The notes: generated by a model not told the origin, from the sequence alone. A stretch of 64,000 nt of DNA from Bacteroidota bacterium (GCA_022571715.1 JACZXH010000002.1:17339-81338), one strand, 5' to 3'; shown: positions 19,234-27,506, counted from the first letter of the stretch. Made by a program: numbers and translations.

Positions 19234-19851
19234 TCAATTGGATATTTCTTTTTTTAACTTATCGCCGAAAACGGCTTTAAGCTTTTCAATTTTAGGAGCA
19301 ATCACATACTGACAGTAAGGCTGTGATCTGTTCAGATCGTAGTACTCCTGATGATAGTTTTCTGCAGTATAGAAATCCTTGAAGGGTGTTATTTCCGTGA
19401 CAATCGGATCGCGGAACGCCCCAGATCGGTTGAGTTTGTCTTTGTAATGTTCTGCTAGTTCTTTTTGCTCTTCATTGTGATAAAATATAGCGGACCGGTA
19501 CTGGGTGCCAACATCTGCACCCTGCCTGTTAAGTGTGGTCGGATCATGCGTTTTCCAAAAAACTTCAAGCAATTCGCTAAAACTTATAACTTCCGGATCG
19601 AAAACAACCTGTACCACTTCCGCGTGGCCTGTCCTACCTGCAACCACCTCATTATATGCCGGATTTTTAACATTTCCTCCGGAGTACCCTGAAATTGCCG
19701 TTTCAACCCCATCGATTCGCTCAAAAATGGCTTCTGTACACCAGAAACACCCTGAACCAAAAGTTACTGTTTCTTTATTTTTCATAGTTTCCTGTGCGTA
19801 TATACCAAAGGTAATAAATGAATTCAGCAAAAGTATTGTCCATTTTCTCAT
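19234..19851 (-). CDS. msrA: Peptide-methionine (S)-S-oxide reductase, exported
   Basis: Repairs methionine-S-sulfoxide in proteins using an active-site cysteine. The catalytic GCFWC motif is at about residues 34-38 in FGSGCFWCTEAIFERIDGV, followed by YSGG, GHAEVVQVVFDPE, TQYRSAIFYH and the terminal YHQEYYDLN. An N-terminal hydrophobic segment (WTILLLNSFITFGIYAQ) looks like a signal peptide, so this copy probably acts in the periplasm. There is no fused MsrB domain, and regeneration would need an external thioredoxin-like reductant. It is on the same strand as, and immediately downstream of, the SulP gene (45-base gap). Confidence 0.95.
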   Translation of the reverse strand: MRKWTILLLNSFITFGIYAQETMKNKETVTFGSGCFWCTEAIFERIDGVETAISGYSGGNVKNPAYNEVVAGRTGHAEVVQVVFDPEVISFSELLEVFWKTHDPTTLNRQGADVGTQYRSAIFYHNEEQKELAEHYKDKLNRSGAFRDPIVTEITPFKDFYTAENYHQEYYDLNRSQPYCQYVIAPKIEKLKAVFGDKLKKEISN

Positions 19852-19896
19852 GATATAGTATATGCAATTTTAAGCGAAAGGTTTCATTTATTTAAA

Positions 19897-21648
19897 TTAA
19901 TTTACAGATGTTTCTCTCTTACATTCATTAAAAATCCTGAATTCACAACTTTCACAAATGCTTTTAACCAATTGAGGAAATATTTTTTCGATCGCTTTCT
20001 CCTTGTATGGAAATATATTTTCCTCTCCAATTTCATCTATATATCCACCCTTTTCGAGCACATTTTTTACAGATATTGTTAAGCTGCTGAGATATAACGC
20101 ACCACCCTTTGCCCTGAGACTTATGGCTTCATTTGCCAATAATTCCGCACCGGCTACATCCAGCAGGTTTACGCCGCTGCATACAATCAGAATATGTCTG
20201 TAAACAAGCTTTTCTTCTGCCAGACGACCGGCTATATGATCAACCGATCCGAAAAAGATCGAACCGTCAATCCTCAAAATCTTCAACTGAGGACATTCCT
20301 GGAGGTGTTCCCTTTTTGCATTGGTGAACTTTCTTCGCAAGTGTTTCGGGTCAGGCGCCATCGCCACAATGCTTGGACGCGATGTTCTTTGCAGGTAAAA
20401 AATCAGCGAAAAAATAACACCCAGATATATGGCATATTCAAGATCCAGGAAAATAGTCGAAAAAAAAGTGATTAAAAGTACAGAAGTTTCGCGCTTACTG
20501 GCTCTCAGGATTTGCCTGATATAATGAAAATCAATTATATTGTAAGCAACCAGCAAAATAATTCCTCCCATAGCCGGTATCGGCAGATATGCGGTCAGCG
20601 GAGCAATAAAAAGCAAGGATGCCATAAGAATAAATGCTGCAAAAATGGCAGCCATAGGAGTTTTAGCTCCAGCCTGATAATTAACACCCGATCGTGTAAA
20701 TGAGCCTGACCCGGCATAACAAGAAAAAAAGCTTCCCACCATATTGGATAACCCCTGCCCGATAAATTCCTGATTGCCGTCAATTCGCTGTCCCGACCGT
20801 GTTCCGATAGATCGTGCGATTGCAACCGCTTCAATTAACCCAAGCAAGGCAATAGCAAACGCATTGGGGGCAAGTTCTTTTATGGTAGATAAATTCAGTA
20901 CTGGTACCGCAAATGGCGGCAGATGCGACGGCAATTCGCCTACCAGCATAACGCCGTGGGCTTCACTGCCAATAAAATAACTCAATAAACTTCCTGCCAC
21001 CATGGCAATCAATAGATTCGGCCACATTGGGCTTATTTTTTTAATTATGATGGCTGTTGTAAGCGTGGTAATGGCAATCAATAAAACATATATATTTATA
21101 TCTCCTAAATGTGTGCCGATCATATACCATGTATCCTTAAAAGAAGTTCCCCCTGTGATTTGAAATCCGAAAATATGATTCAACTGGCTTGTAGCAATTA
21201 GCAATGCCGCACCTGCAGTAAATCCAATCACCACCGAGTGTGATACGAAGTTTATGAGTGTACCCAAACGCGACAATCCTAATACAAACTGGATTAATCC
21301 GGCCATAAATGTAAGGGCAAGGGCCAGCCGAACAAAATCAGCTGATGACGGCTCTGCAAACTGGCTGATTGCCGCGAAAATAACGATGGAAATAGCTGTG
21401 GTCGGACCCGAAATCAGATGCCTGGATGATCCGAATAGCGCTGCCACCACCGGAGTGACCATGGCGGTATATAATCCATATACCGGAGGCAAACCTGCGA
21501 TCATGGCAAATGCCACACCCTGAGGCAACACAATCACTGCACCTGTAATCCCGGCTAACAAATCAGATTTCAGTGATTGCTTTGTGATGCTTTTACCCCA
21601 AACCAGAAAAGGGAATAGTTGATATATTAAGTTCTTTTTCAAAAACAA
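19897..21648 (-). CDS. SulP-family anion permease with STAS domain
   Basis: An inner-membrane transporter of 583 residues (SLC26/SulP), typically for sulfate, bicarbonate or other anions. Twelve or more membrane segments begin at DLLAGITGAVIVLPQGVAFAMIAGLPPVYGLY, the family signature, with SGPTTAISIV and GSFTRSGVNYQAGAKTP. A cytosolic STAS domain (about 440-560) has LRIDGSIFFGSVDHI. The extreme C-terminus has an unusual cysteine-rich tail, CESCEFRIFNEC. The start is a TTG at 21648 (MFLKKN) or TTG at 21642, since no ATG precedes the first membrane segment. Anion specificity cannot be read from sequence. msrA follows closely. Confidence 0.9.
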   Translation of the reverse strand: MFLKKNLIYQLFPFLVWGKSITKQSLKSDLLAGITGAVIVLPQGVAFAMIAGLPPVYGLYTAMVTPVVAALFGSSRHLISGPTTAISIVIFAAISQFAEPSSADFVRLALALTFMAGLIQFVLGLSRLGTLINFVSHSVVIGFTAGAALLIATSQLNHIFGFQITGGTSFKDTWYMIGTHLGDINIYVLLIAITTLTTAIIIKKISPMWPNLLIAMVAGSLLSYFIGSEAHGVMLVGELPSHLPPFAVPVLNLSTIKELAPNAFAIALLGLIEAVAIARSIGTRSGQRIDGNQEFIGQGLSNMVGSFFSCYAGSGSFTRSGVNYQAGAKTPMAAIFAAFILMASLLFIAPLTAYLPIPAMGGIILLVAYNIIDFHYIRQILRASKRETSVLLITFFSTIFLDLEYAIYLGVIFSLIFYLQRTSRPSIVAMAPDPKHLRRKFTNAKREHLQECPQLKILRIDGSIFFGSVDHIAGRLAEEKLVYRHILIVCSGVNLLDVAGAELLANEAISLRAKGGALYLSSLTISVKNVLEKGGYIDEIGEENIFPYKEKAIEKIFPQLVKSICESCEFRIFNECKRETSVN

Positions 21649-21705
21649 AATTTAAGACAAATTAAAAAGGCCGACAGAAAATGCTGCTCAATCCGCTACA
21701 TTTAT

Positions 21706-21816
21706 TTATTCAGGTAAAATGACACCTAGAGGAACATCATGTTCTGATTTACAGGCAACCGTACAGGCGTGACATCCGATACATTTCCTGTTGTCGATAA
21801 TAAAACCGTATTTCAT
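21706..21816 (-). pseudogene. Remnant of a 4Fe-4S dicluster ferredoxin subunit (first 32 or so residues only)
   Basis: A 36-codon frame starting at the ATG at 21816 reads MKYGFIIDNRKCIGCHACTV, then ACKSEHDVPLGV, before ending at a TAA. The C-x2-C-x2-C-x3-C ligand set and surrounding residues match the N-terminus of iron-sulfur electron-transfer subunits of molybdopterin oxidoreductases (PsrB/NrfC-like), which normally run 200 residues or more. After LGV the similarity stops and four unrelated residues precede the stop, so the rest has been deleted. It is on the same strand as the YceI and DUF5777 genes upstream and probably was part of that transcription unit. Confidence 0.75.
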
Positions 21817-22021
21817 ATTATGAGGATCATTTTTATCAGGTTATATATTTTCAATGAAGGGTTACCAAGTTATTCAAAAAATTGAACATATGAAAGAATG
21901 CCAGGCAGGTGTTAGCGAAGGATCTGTTAATATTAAAACAGGGTGGCGACTAGACAGATACTACCCACGCCGTGGTGTGGTCACAATGACAGGAAATGAA
22001 GTCAGCCGATTTAAGTTGTGG
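21817..22021. other. Intergenic debris, origin not recognised
   Basis: About 200 bases between the iron-sulfur remnant and the DUF5777 gene. A plus-strand frame (21854-22045) has no recognisable family. The locus has lost most of a gene here, so this may be leftover sequence. Confidence 0.4.
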
Positions 22022-22903
22022 TCACCAATTCCTTTTTTGCCCTAACTGAAATGTTCTGGAAATATTGAATCCAAACCGGATATCACCATCCAAGAAATCA
22101 TCCACAGTTTCGGTGATAAAGCCTTTTTCAAACGGAGCATTGGTGTTGGTGAACATCAATTGAAATACGTGTCCACCGGTTTCAATGTCGATTCCAATTC
22201 CGATTAGATCAAACGTTTCAGTCGAGGTCAGCGGGTTAAACCGATGGTAGTACTCCATAGTTAGGGCCAAACTACGTGTTAGCTTATACCGTAATCCGCC
22301 ACCGAGATAGTATATATCGTTATCATCCTCAGCCGATGGAACGGCGTTTAAATGCACCATACCCGGTATTAGCTGAAAAGAAAAGTTGCTGTTGAATTTT
22401 CTTGCGATCAGTAATTGAAACGTATAACCAATCCGGTCTGCAAAGTTAATATTCTGCCCTTCTGAGCGCACTGAATTAATGGCATAGCTTGAAAACAAGA
22501 CCATCGAAACCGGCGATCGCTGTTCGCCGGTTTTCTGCCGGAGAAATTTCCATTTTACAAAACCATCGTACGTTTTATTGAATGAACTTCTTCCAACTCC
22601 AATATTGAGAACATCCGTAATGCCGTACTCGAGTGCAAGTCGTATATTGGCTTCATCCAGTCCGAAAAATTCGTATATCCCATTATTTATCCTGCCAAAC
22701 CGGTGTGATATAAGAAATTCAAGTGCTTTTTTATTTCTCAGTTTGGTGGAATGGCCGTTGATAATGCGGGTGCCTTTAAATGTGGCGATGACGTAATTGA
22801 CAGATTCATCTGTTTCATCCAATAGGTCTAGCAAATCATCCTGGGCAAAAACCGGGAATGAAGAAAACAGAAGAAGGGCAAAAAAAACATATTTACTTTT
22901 CAT
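22022..22903 (-). CDS. DUF5777-family outer-membrane beta-barrel protein
   Basis: A protein of about 293 residues with a signal peptide (KSKYVFFALLLFSSFPVFAQ) and alternating amphipathic strands ending in a terminal aromatic. Recognisable DUF5777 segments are YVIATFKGTRIINGHS, FLISHRFGRINNG and FFGLDEANIRLALEYGITD. The family is found in Bacteroidota next to YceI, cytochrome and iron-sulfur genes; its function is not established. The ATG at 22903 is preferred over one at 22918 because it begins directly with the signal peptide. The gene overlaps the end of the YceI gene by 11 bases, so the two form an operon. Confidence 0.8.
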   Translation of the reverse strand: MKSKYVFFALLLFSSFPVFAQDDLLDLLDETDESVNYVIATFKGTRIINGHSTKLRNKKALEFLISHRFGRINNGIYEFFGLDEANIRLALEYGITDVLNIGVGRSSFNKTYDGFVKWKFLRQKTGEQRSPVSMVLFSSYAINSVRSEGQNINFADRIGYTFQLLIARKFNSNFSFQLIPGMVHLNAVPSAEDDNDIYYLGGGLRYKLTRSLALTMEYYHRFNPLTSTETFDLIGIGIDIETGGHVFQLMFTNTNAPFEKGFITETVDDFLDGDIRFGFNISRTFQLGQKRNW

Positions 22904-23429
22904 AGCGCTTATATTCAAAATTAACTGTTACCTCTACCTCCTCTGCAATATTCTGAAACAGCAGTGAAGGTATTTGAATTTCATAATCTTCCAGCTTAAC
23001 AATAAATTTGCTCTTGATAATTAATTTTTCACTTTTAAAAATCAAATTTCCCAGAATCTTGACGTTTCGTTTTACACCGTGAATCTCCAACTTACCTTCG
23101 GCCCATACGTCATTGTTTTCAACCCCTTTTTCAAAGTCAAGCACATTACCTCTAAATGTTATTTTAGGATATTTATCCGACTCCATATACTTTTCATTGA
23201 AATGCTCCTGCATTAGTGACTTTGCAAACTGAAACTGATTAACAGGTATTGAAAAAACAAAATCACCGTTATCGGCATCAAATACGCTTTTTGCTTTTTC
23301 ATTCCGTGCTTCAATATCTTCAAGTAGTGCACTTGAGAAAAAAACGATATTGCTTTTTTCAGAAATATACTTCTGCCCTACGACAGATGTGCAGATAAAT
23401 AGTAAAACCAGAAGGGATATGGATTTCAT
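22893..23429 (-). CDS. YceI-family periplasmic lipid-binding-like protein
   Basis: A 178-residue exported protein with signal peptide KSISLLVLLFICTSVVGQ. The YceI-type barrel pattern is visible in SNIVFFSSALLEDIEARNEKAKSVFD, HFNEKYMESDKYPKITFRG and WAEGKLEIHGVKRNVKI. YceI proteins bind long hydrophobic molecules such as polyisoprenoids in their lipocalin-like pocket, and are often near cytochromes. It is first in the YceI-DUF5777 operon, with the remains of a cytochrome-like gene and a CHRD gene upstream on the same strand. Confidence 0.85.
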   Translation of the reverse strand: MKSISLLVLLFICTSVVGQKYISEKSNIVFFSSALLEDIEARNEKAKSVFDADNGDFVFSIPVNQFQFAKSLMQEHFNEKYMESDKYPKITFRGNVLDFEKGVENNDVWAEGKLEIHGVKRNVKILGNLIFKSEKLIIKSKFIVKLEDYEIQIPSLLFQNIAEEVEVTVNFEYKRYEK

Positions 23430-23590
23430 ATCAGTTTAACTAAATACGTGATTTTTATTCATAACAACAAATCGTAAGTATTGGTTAACGGGTCCAGTTA
23501 TACATGCCCATTTCTTTTTATAATTATGCAGAACAAATAAATCGGGCTTTATTTACTGAATAGATTATCTATGCTAATAATACCATGCCA

Positions 23591-23803
23591 TTAATTATCA
23601 ATTGCCCCGTCATCCACCCAGCATGCAATCAAATCGATCTGCTCGTTAGTTAGTGAACATTTTAATTTTGAATAATTATTTAATACTTCATTTTTATTTT
23701 CCCTAGATAAATTTATTAACAAGTATCTGATAATTAGCGAAATATAGAAAAGGATTTCCAGTTCATTCAGAAATCCCTTGAAATCATAACTACCCGTTAC
23801 TCC
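23591..23803 (-). pseudogene. Remnant of a small c-type-cytochrome-like protein (C-terminus)
   Basis: An open frame of 70 codons without a start ends in KLKCSLTNEQIDLIACWVDD followed by GAIDN and a TAA at 23591-23593. The pattern K-L-x-C-x-L-x3-E-I/Q-x-L-I-x3-W-V-x2-G-A-x-x-N is the usual C-terminal end of small Bacteroidota proteins with a cytochrome c-like domain, which normally carry a CxxCH heme site about 70 residues earlier. No CxxCH is present here, and the upstream part (about 23690-23803) does not match. It sits between the CHRD and YceI genes on the same strand, where such a gene would be expected. Confidence 0.5.
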
Positions 23804-23880
23804 CTATGTCGCCCTGTGCTAACAGCGTACTCAGGTCAGAATCACTGTTGTATACATTGCGTGTGCCCGTAGAGCAAAAT
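23790..23880 (-). pseudogene. Frameshifted remnant of an extra CHRD repeat unit
   Basis: Just beyond the stop of the five-repeat CHRD gene, one frame reads NVYNSDSDLSTLLAQGDIGS followed by NG and a TAG. Another frame just upstream reads ILLYGH. Together they mirror the end of each CHRD unit next door, for example FDGNVNVHKSDSELGVLVAK followed by GDIG. The switch of frame around 23860 shows decay. This is either the last unit of a once longer gene or a second CHRD gene that has been lost. Confidence 0.65.
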
Positions 23881-23906
23881 TGTCGATACTATTTACAATC
23901 TTGGGC

Positions 23907-25859
23907 TTAGTTGCTGTTGCTTCCGATGTTGCCTTTTGCAATCTGACTGAAATTGACTTCATGGATAATCACATGGCCGTCAAAATCAAGAATTTGTGCA
24001 TATGTAAGCTCATCGCCATCGTTATCCATTTGTTCTACATTGGTTATACTTTGTCCAGTATCGCCACTTACTTCATTAAATGTAAATAATATACTTCCCC
24101 CTGTGGCTACACTGTTTTCGTGGATGTGTGCCGGGAGACTATCGCCTGATTTTGTGCCTGACATTTGAATTGTAGCAATCGAAAATCCGCTTTTACGCTC
24201 AGCAAATGTTATTATTCCGCTTACACCGGAACTATTCACCTCATCCAGGTTATATACTTTTGTTTCTCCTGTCAATACATTCTGGCCAATATCTCCGTTC
24301 GCCACAACGGTAAATTGTACAGGACTGGGATGAACAGTAATATGGCCGTCAAAATTGATTAAATCTTCGTATGACAACGGCGATCCGTCATCCAGGAATT
24401 GGACATTAGTAATACTAATACCGGTTTCTCCGATAATATTATTAAAACTCACATCGATAGTCCCTCCTTCAAGCGAGGTGTTTTTATGAATGTGTGTGGC
24501 ATGATTATTCCCACTGGTTGTGCCTTCCATGGTTATCGTCACAAGTGTTGATCCATTATTTCTTTCTTCAAATAAAGCGATACCATTTATATTATCAGCC
24601 GATGAAGAAGCCAGTGTATATAGTTCCGATTCGCCGGTTAACGCATTCTGGCCAATATCTCCCTTTGCAATTATTGTAAATTGTCCAGTGCCCGGATGAA
24701 CGACAATATGACCGTCGAATGCAACCAACTCATCATAGGTAATGGGTGTACCATTATCCTTTTCACTTACATTGGTTATGCTCTTGCCTGTTGACCCATT
24801 TACATTCGTTAAGCTGACATCAATTGTTCCTCCTTCAAGTGCTGTATTTAAATGAATATGAGTTGCATGATTGATGCCCTCAGAAGTTCCTTGCAGGGTC
24901 ATAATAATAAGTGTTGCCCCGCTGATTCTCTCTGAAAACACGGCTATTCCACTAATGTTTTCTAAAGAATATGCGGATATTATATATTCTTCAGTCATGC
25001 CTGTGAGCACATTTTGGCCGACATCGCCGGTTGCAACAATGGTCGAAAAGTTTGTTTCGCTTTGATGTATTTTCAGATGGCCATTTAAACTAATAATGTC
25101 ACTGTACATTACAGGTGTACCGTCGTCCATCTGAGCTACATTGGTCTCACTCAGTCCGGTTGCTCCATCCACATTATTCAAAGAAATAATAATACTTCCG
25201 CTTTCGGAGACAGAATTCGCATGAATGTGTACCGGATGATCCATTCCTTCGGAAGTACCTGAAAGAGCTACCAGCACCAACGTTTCCCCATTGATACGTT
25301 CTGAAAACCGTATATCTCCTTTTATGGATTCGGCTGTAAGACTCAGTACAGACACGGAAGTTTCAATACCTGAAAGGGCGTAAGCGCCTATATCGCCTTT
25401 TGCCACCAGCACGCCAAGTTCGCTGTCGCTCTTATGCACATTTACGTTGCCATCAAAAAGGATCAGCTCGGAATAGGTGATTATCGTACCGTCAGCGAGT
25501 GATGCAACTTCAGTCTCACTTTTACCTGTTGTGCCATCCACGTTGGTCAACGATATCAGAATACTGCCTGGTTCAGCAGCATATCCGGAATGGATATGGA
25601 CTGGGTATGACTCCCCGACAGTTGTTCCGGAAAGACTGACGGTAATCAGCGTACTGTTGTCATCGCGCTCGGCAAAGGTGATTGTTCCATTTATAGCGAA
25701 ATCACCAATATCTTCCAAAACATATACTTCCTTAATTCCGGTAAGTCCGATATCAATATCAACTTCAGGGTCCTTATTGTCACAAGCAGAAGTCAGGACC
25801 AGAGATGAAAGAAATATAATACGAAATACCATGCTATTCAGTTCGATATGATTTTTCAT
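23907..25859 (-). CDS. Lipoprotein with five tandem CHRD domains
   Basis: A 650-residue surface or periplasmic protein. A hydrophobic leader ends in the lipobox LTSAC (cysteine at about 26). Five CHRD units of about 122 residues follow, beginning near residues 40, 167, 290, 412 and 534. Each has F.ER..G.TL....L.GT..G...P.HIH, then a T/NV..G.TG.S.TNV stretch, a FDGH...H element and a closing A.GDIGQN.LTG. CHRD domains (named after chordin) occur in many bacterial exported proteins; their function is not known. Every unit keeps the HIH motif and a later lone His. The last unit ends in GNIGSNSN. ATG choices at 25859 or 25832 both precede the leader. Confidence 0.85.
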   Translation of the reverse strand: MKNHIELNSMVFRIIFLSSLVLTSACDNKDPEVDIDIGLTGIKEVYVLEDIGDFAINGTITFAERDDNSTLITVSLSGTTVGESYPVHIHSGYAAEPGSILISLTNVDGTTGKSETEVASLADGTIITYSELILFDGNVNVHKSDSELGVLVAKGDIGAYALSGIETSVSVLSLTAESIKGDIRFSERINGETLVLVALSGTSEGMDHPVHIHANSVSESGSIIISLNNVDGATGLSETNVAQMDDGTPVMYSDIISLNGHLKIHQSETNFSTIVATGDVGQNVLTGMTEEYIISAYSLENISGIAVFSERISGATLIIMTLQGTSEGINHATHIHLNTALEGGTIDVSLTNVNGSTGKSITNVSEKDNGTPITYDELVAFDGHIVVHPGTGQFTIIAKGDIGQNALTGESELYTLASSSADNINGIALFEERNNGSTLVTITMEGTTSGNNHATHIHKNTSLEGGTIDVSFNNIIGETGISITNVQFLDDGSPLSYEDLINFDGHITVHPSPVQFTVVANGDIGQNVLTGETKVYNLDEVNSSGVSGIITFAERKSGFSIATIQMSGTKSGDSLPAHIHENSVATGGSILFTFNEVSGDTGQSITNVEQMDNDGDELTYAQILDFDGHVIIHEVNFSQIAKGNIGSNSN

Positions 25860-26188
25860 TTTATGATTTGGTTACGAAATACAAAATAAGCAGAAACTTA
25901 CTAATTACAAAAACCTGATTAGTCTAAGAATAAAAGTCCACTTGAGCATTGATATACCACAGCATATATAAGGTAAGCGATTGAGTCGGTATTGATCTTT
26001 CTAAACTTACATATTAACTAACCCTTATTCATTGCCTTTGAAAGGAGCTATATCTGGAAACGACATAATAAAGAAAGCATAAGAAGTTAATAGCAAACCC
26101 AGCCGACTACCAGGTATCTGATGCTATTTCGCAGAGTTTATTAGTAAGCCGGTCAACGTATATATCAAATTGAAGCGGATGCTTTATA
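25860..26188. other. Intergenic region, no gene recognised
   Basis: About 330 AT-rich bases between two minus-strand genes. No open frame with a protein pattern, hairpin terminator or exact promoter box was found. Confidence 0.5.
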
Positions 26189-26371
26189 CTATTTAGGTTT
26201 CCAGTCTTTGATCAGGATCCCTTCCCCGTATTTCTCTACTACCAGTTTCTGTCTTACCTTCCATTTTAGTTCACGGATCACATCTATTGGTAAACTGACT
26301 ATGTAGGTACTGCCACCGGCTGTTTTCTGTAGATTGCGTATATGACTTTCCTCTATGGTTCTTCTGCCCAT
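26189..26371 (-). CDS. AbrB/SpoVT-type DNA-binding protein
   Basis: A 60-residue swapped-hairpin DNA-binding protein. The core is RNLQKTAGGSTYIVSLPIDVIRELKWKVRQKLVVEKYGEGILI, which has the looped-hinge pattern S...V.LP..V...L.W..G..L. The type resembles archaeal-style AbrB regulators and MazE/VapB antitoxins, but no toxin gene is adjacent. It is an orphan. The start at 26371 lies immediately next to a 24-bp direct-repeat array (26377-26437), a likely autoregulatory operator. Confidence 0.75.
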   Translation of the reverse strand: MGRRTIEESHIRNLQKTAGGSTYIVSLPIDVIRELKWKVRQKLVVEKYGEGILIKDWKPK

Positions 26372-26376
26372 AATAT

Positions 26377-26437
26377 ATATAGTTTAATATATTGAAATCT
26401 ATATAGTTTATTATATTGAAATCCATATAGTTTTAAT
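26377..26437. repeat. 24-bp direct repeats upstream of the AbrB-like gene (probable operator)
   Basis: Two full 24-bp copies (26377-26400 and 26401-26424, 22 of 24 identical, each containing ATATAGTTT and ATATTGAAATC) are followed by a half copy (26425-26437). They begin 6 bases upstream of the AbrB-like start codon. Tandem sites spaced by about two helical turns are typical of cooperative binding by small dimeric regulators; binding by this protein is inferred. Confidence 0.65.
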
Positions 26438-26776
26438 AACATCAGCAATCGTCCCTTTCGACGGAGTAAAGTTAGTGACTTTTGTGTGTGTATGTTATTT
26501 TATGTTATTCAGCGTGATTGTTAGGGGTTAATTGGTTGGAAAAACATCCTACGAGATTCAAATTGGGGCTACTTATTCTTTGTGGATTCAATTTCGTTTG
26601 CTGATATAGTAGCTCATTGTATATCGTTTTATATTTACTTAAATTCTTTCTTAAAAAGTAAACAATAATTTTCGTACTTTAATGTGACTTTTGTTAAGAA
26701 TTCATTATCTGAATTTAATTCAAGTATTCAATTGAATATTTTGTAAAGTTGTAATATATTATTTTTAGGTACAATT
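26438..26776. other. Intergenic regulatory region upstream of the ArsR-rhodanese gene
   Basis: About 340 AT-rich bases. The one clear element is the palindrome at 26725-26738 described separately. No open frame of interest was seen. Confidence 0.5.
26725..26738. promoter_or_regulatory. Perfect 14-bp palindrome, candidate ArsR-type operator
   Basis: TATTCAATTGAATA is its own reverse complement and lies 38 bases before the start codon of the ArsR-rhodanese gene. ArsR/SmtB regulators usually bind AT-rich palindromes overlapping their own promoters, so autoregulation is a reasonable inference. Confidence 0.45.
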
Positions 26777-27403
26777 ATGGACAACCCTGAAATTAAGCAA
26801 GCTATTTACGCTGAAATAGCCGATATGGTAAAATCAATGGCAAATCCACACAGGCTGGAAATCATTGATTTGCTAGCCAACGGAGAGAAATCAGTTGAGC
26901 AGATTGCCACAGAAACACGCATGAGTGTTGCAAATGCTTCACAGCACCTGCAAAATCTGAAAAAAGCCAGGCTGCTTAAAACACGAAGGGTAAAAAATTT
27001 CAGATTATACAGCCTGACCAACAAATATGTATATGCAATTTGGAAGACGCTCCGTGAATTTGCAAGGTTGCAAATTCCTGAAATTGATAAAATCGTTGAT
27101 GACTTCCGAAGAGAAAATAATACGGAAGTGGTGTCACTGAACGATCTTGAAAAATACAAACCTTACCTGCTAGTGGACGTAAGGCCTAAAGAAGAATACG
27201 AAAACGGACATTTCGATGAAGCGATAAATATACCGGTACCCCAACTTATTTCTAACCTTAGCCGGCTCCCGAAAGATAAATATATCATCACGTATTGCAG
27301 GGGTCCATTCTGCACGTTTGCTGATCAGGCGTTAGAGATACTTATTAACTCCGGATTCAAGGCTGCCAGGCTGGAAGAAGCGTTTGTAGATGTAGCAAGG
27401 TAA
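26777..27403 (+). CDS. ArsR-family transcriptional regulator fused to a rhodanese domain
   Basis: A 208-residue protein. Residues 1-95 form an ArsR winged helix (SMANPHRLEIIDLLANGEKSVEQIATET, recognition helix MSVANASQHLQNLKKARLL). Residues 120-208 form a rhodanese domain with VDVRPKEEYENGHFDEAINIP and the catalytic loop CRGPFC around Cys174. In this family the rhodanese cysteine may sense or carry persulfide, so the protein probably controls genes for reactive sulfur or thiol stress. No metal-binding CxC of classical ArsR is evident. The gene stands alone, behind a long AT-rich leader with a palindrome; its targets are unknown. Confidence 0.88.
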   Translation: MDNPEIKQAIYAEIADMVKSMANPHRLEIIDLLANGEKSVEQIATETRMSVANASQHLQNLKKARLLKTRRVKNFRLYSLTNKYVYAIWKTLREFARLQIPEIDKIVDDFRRENNTEVVSLNDLEKYKPYLLVDVRPKEEYENGHFDEAINIPVPQLISNLSRLPKDKYIITYCRGPFCTFADQALEILINSGFKAARLEEAFVDVAR

Positions 27404-27506
27404 CTTTTGACGGCAGATAAGTGAGCCAAATTCACACCCTCATGATTTCTTTTCACCCCATAATGTCACAGTGCATTAAATGCCTGTTTTATTATTTACC
27501 CTGGGA

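Noticed and set aside
21854..22045. A plus-strand gene, or a remnant of a group II intron (the stretch AGGAAATGAAGTCAGC was suggestive)
   Set aside because: No maturase motif, no domain V/VI hairpin and no recognisable protein family could be found.
26189..26371. Antitoxin of a toxin-antitoxin pair
   Set aside because: The AbrB-like fold fits, but no toxin-like frame lies on either side.
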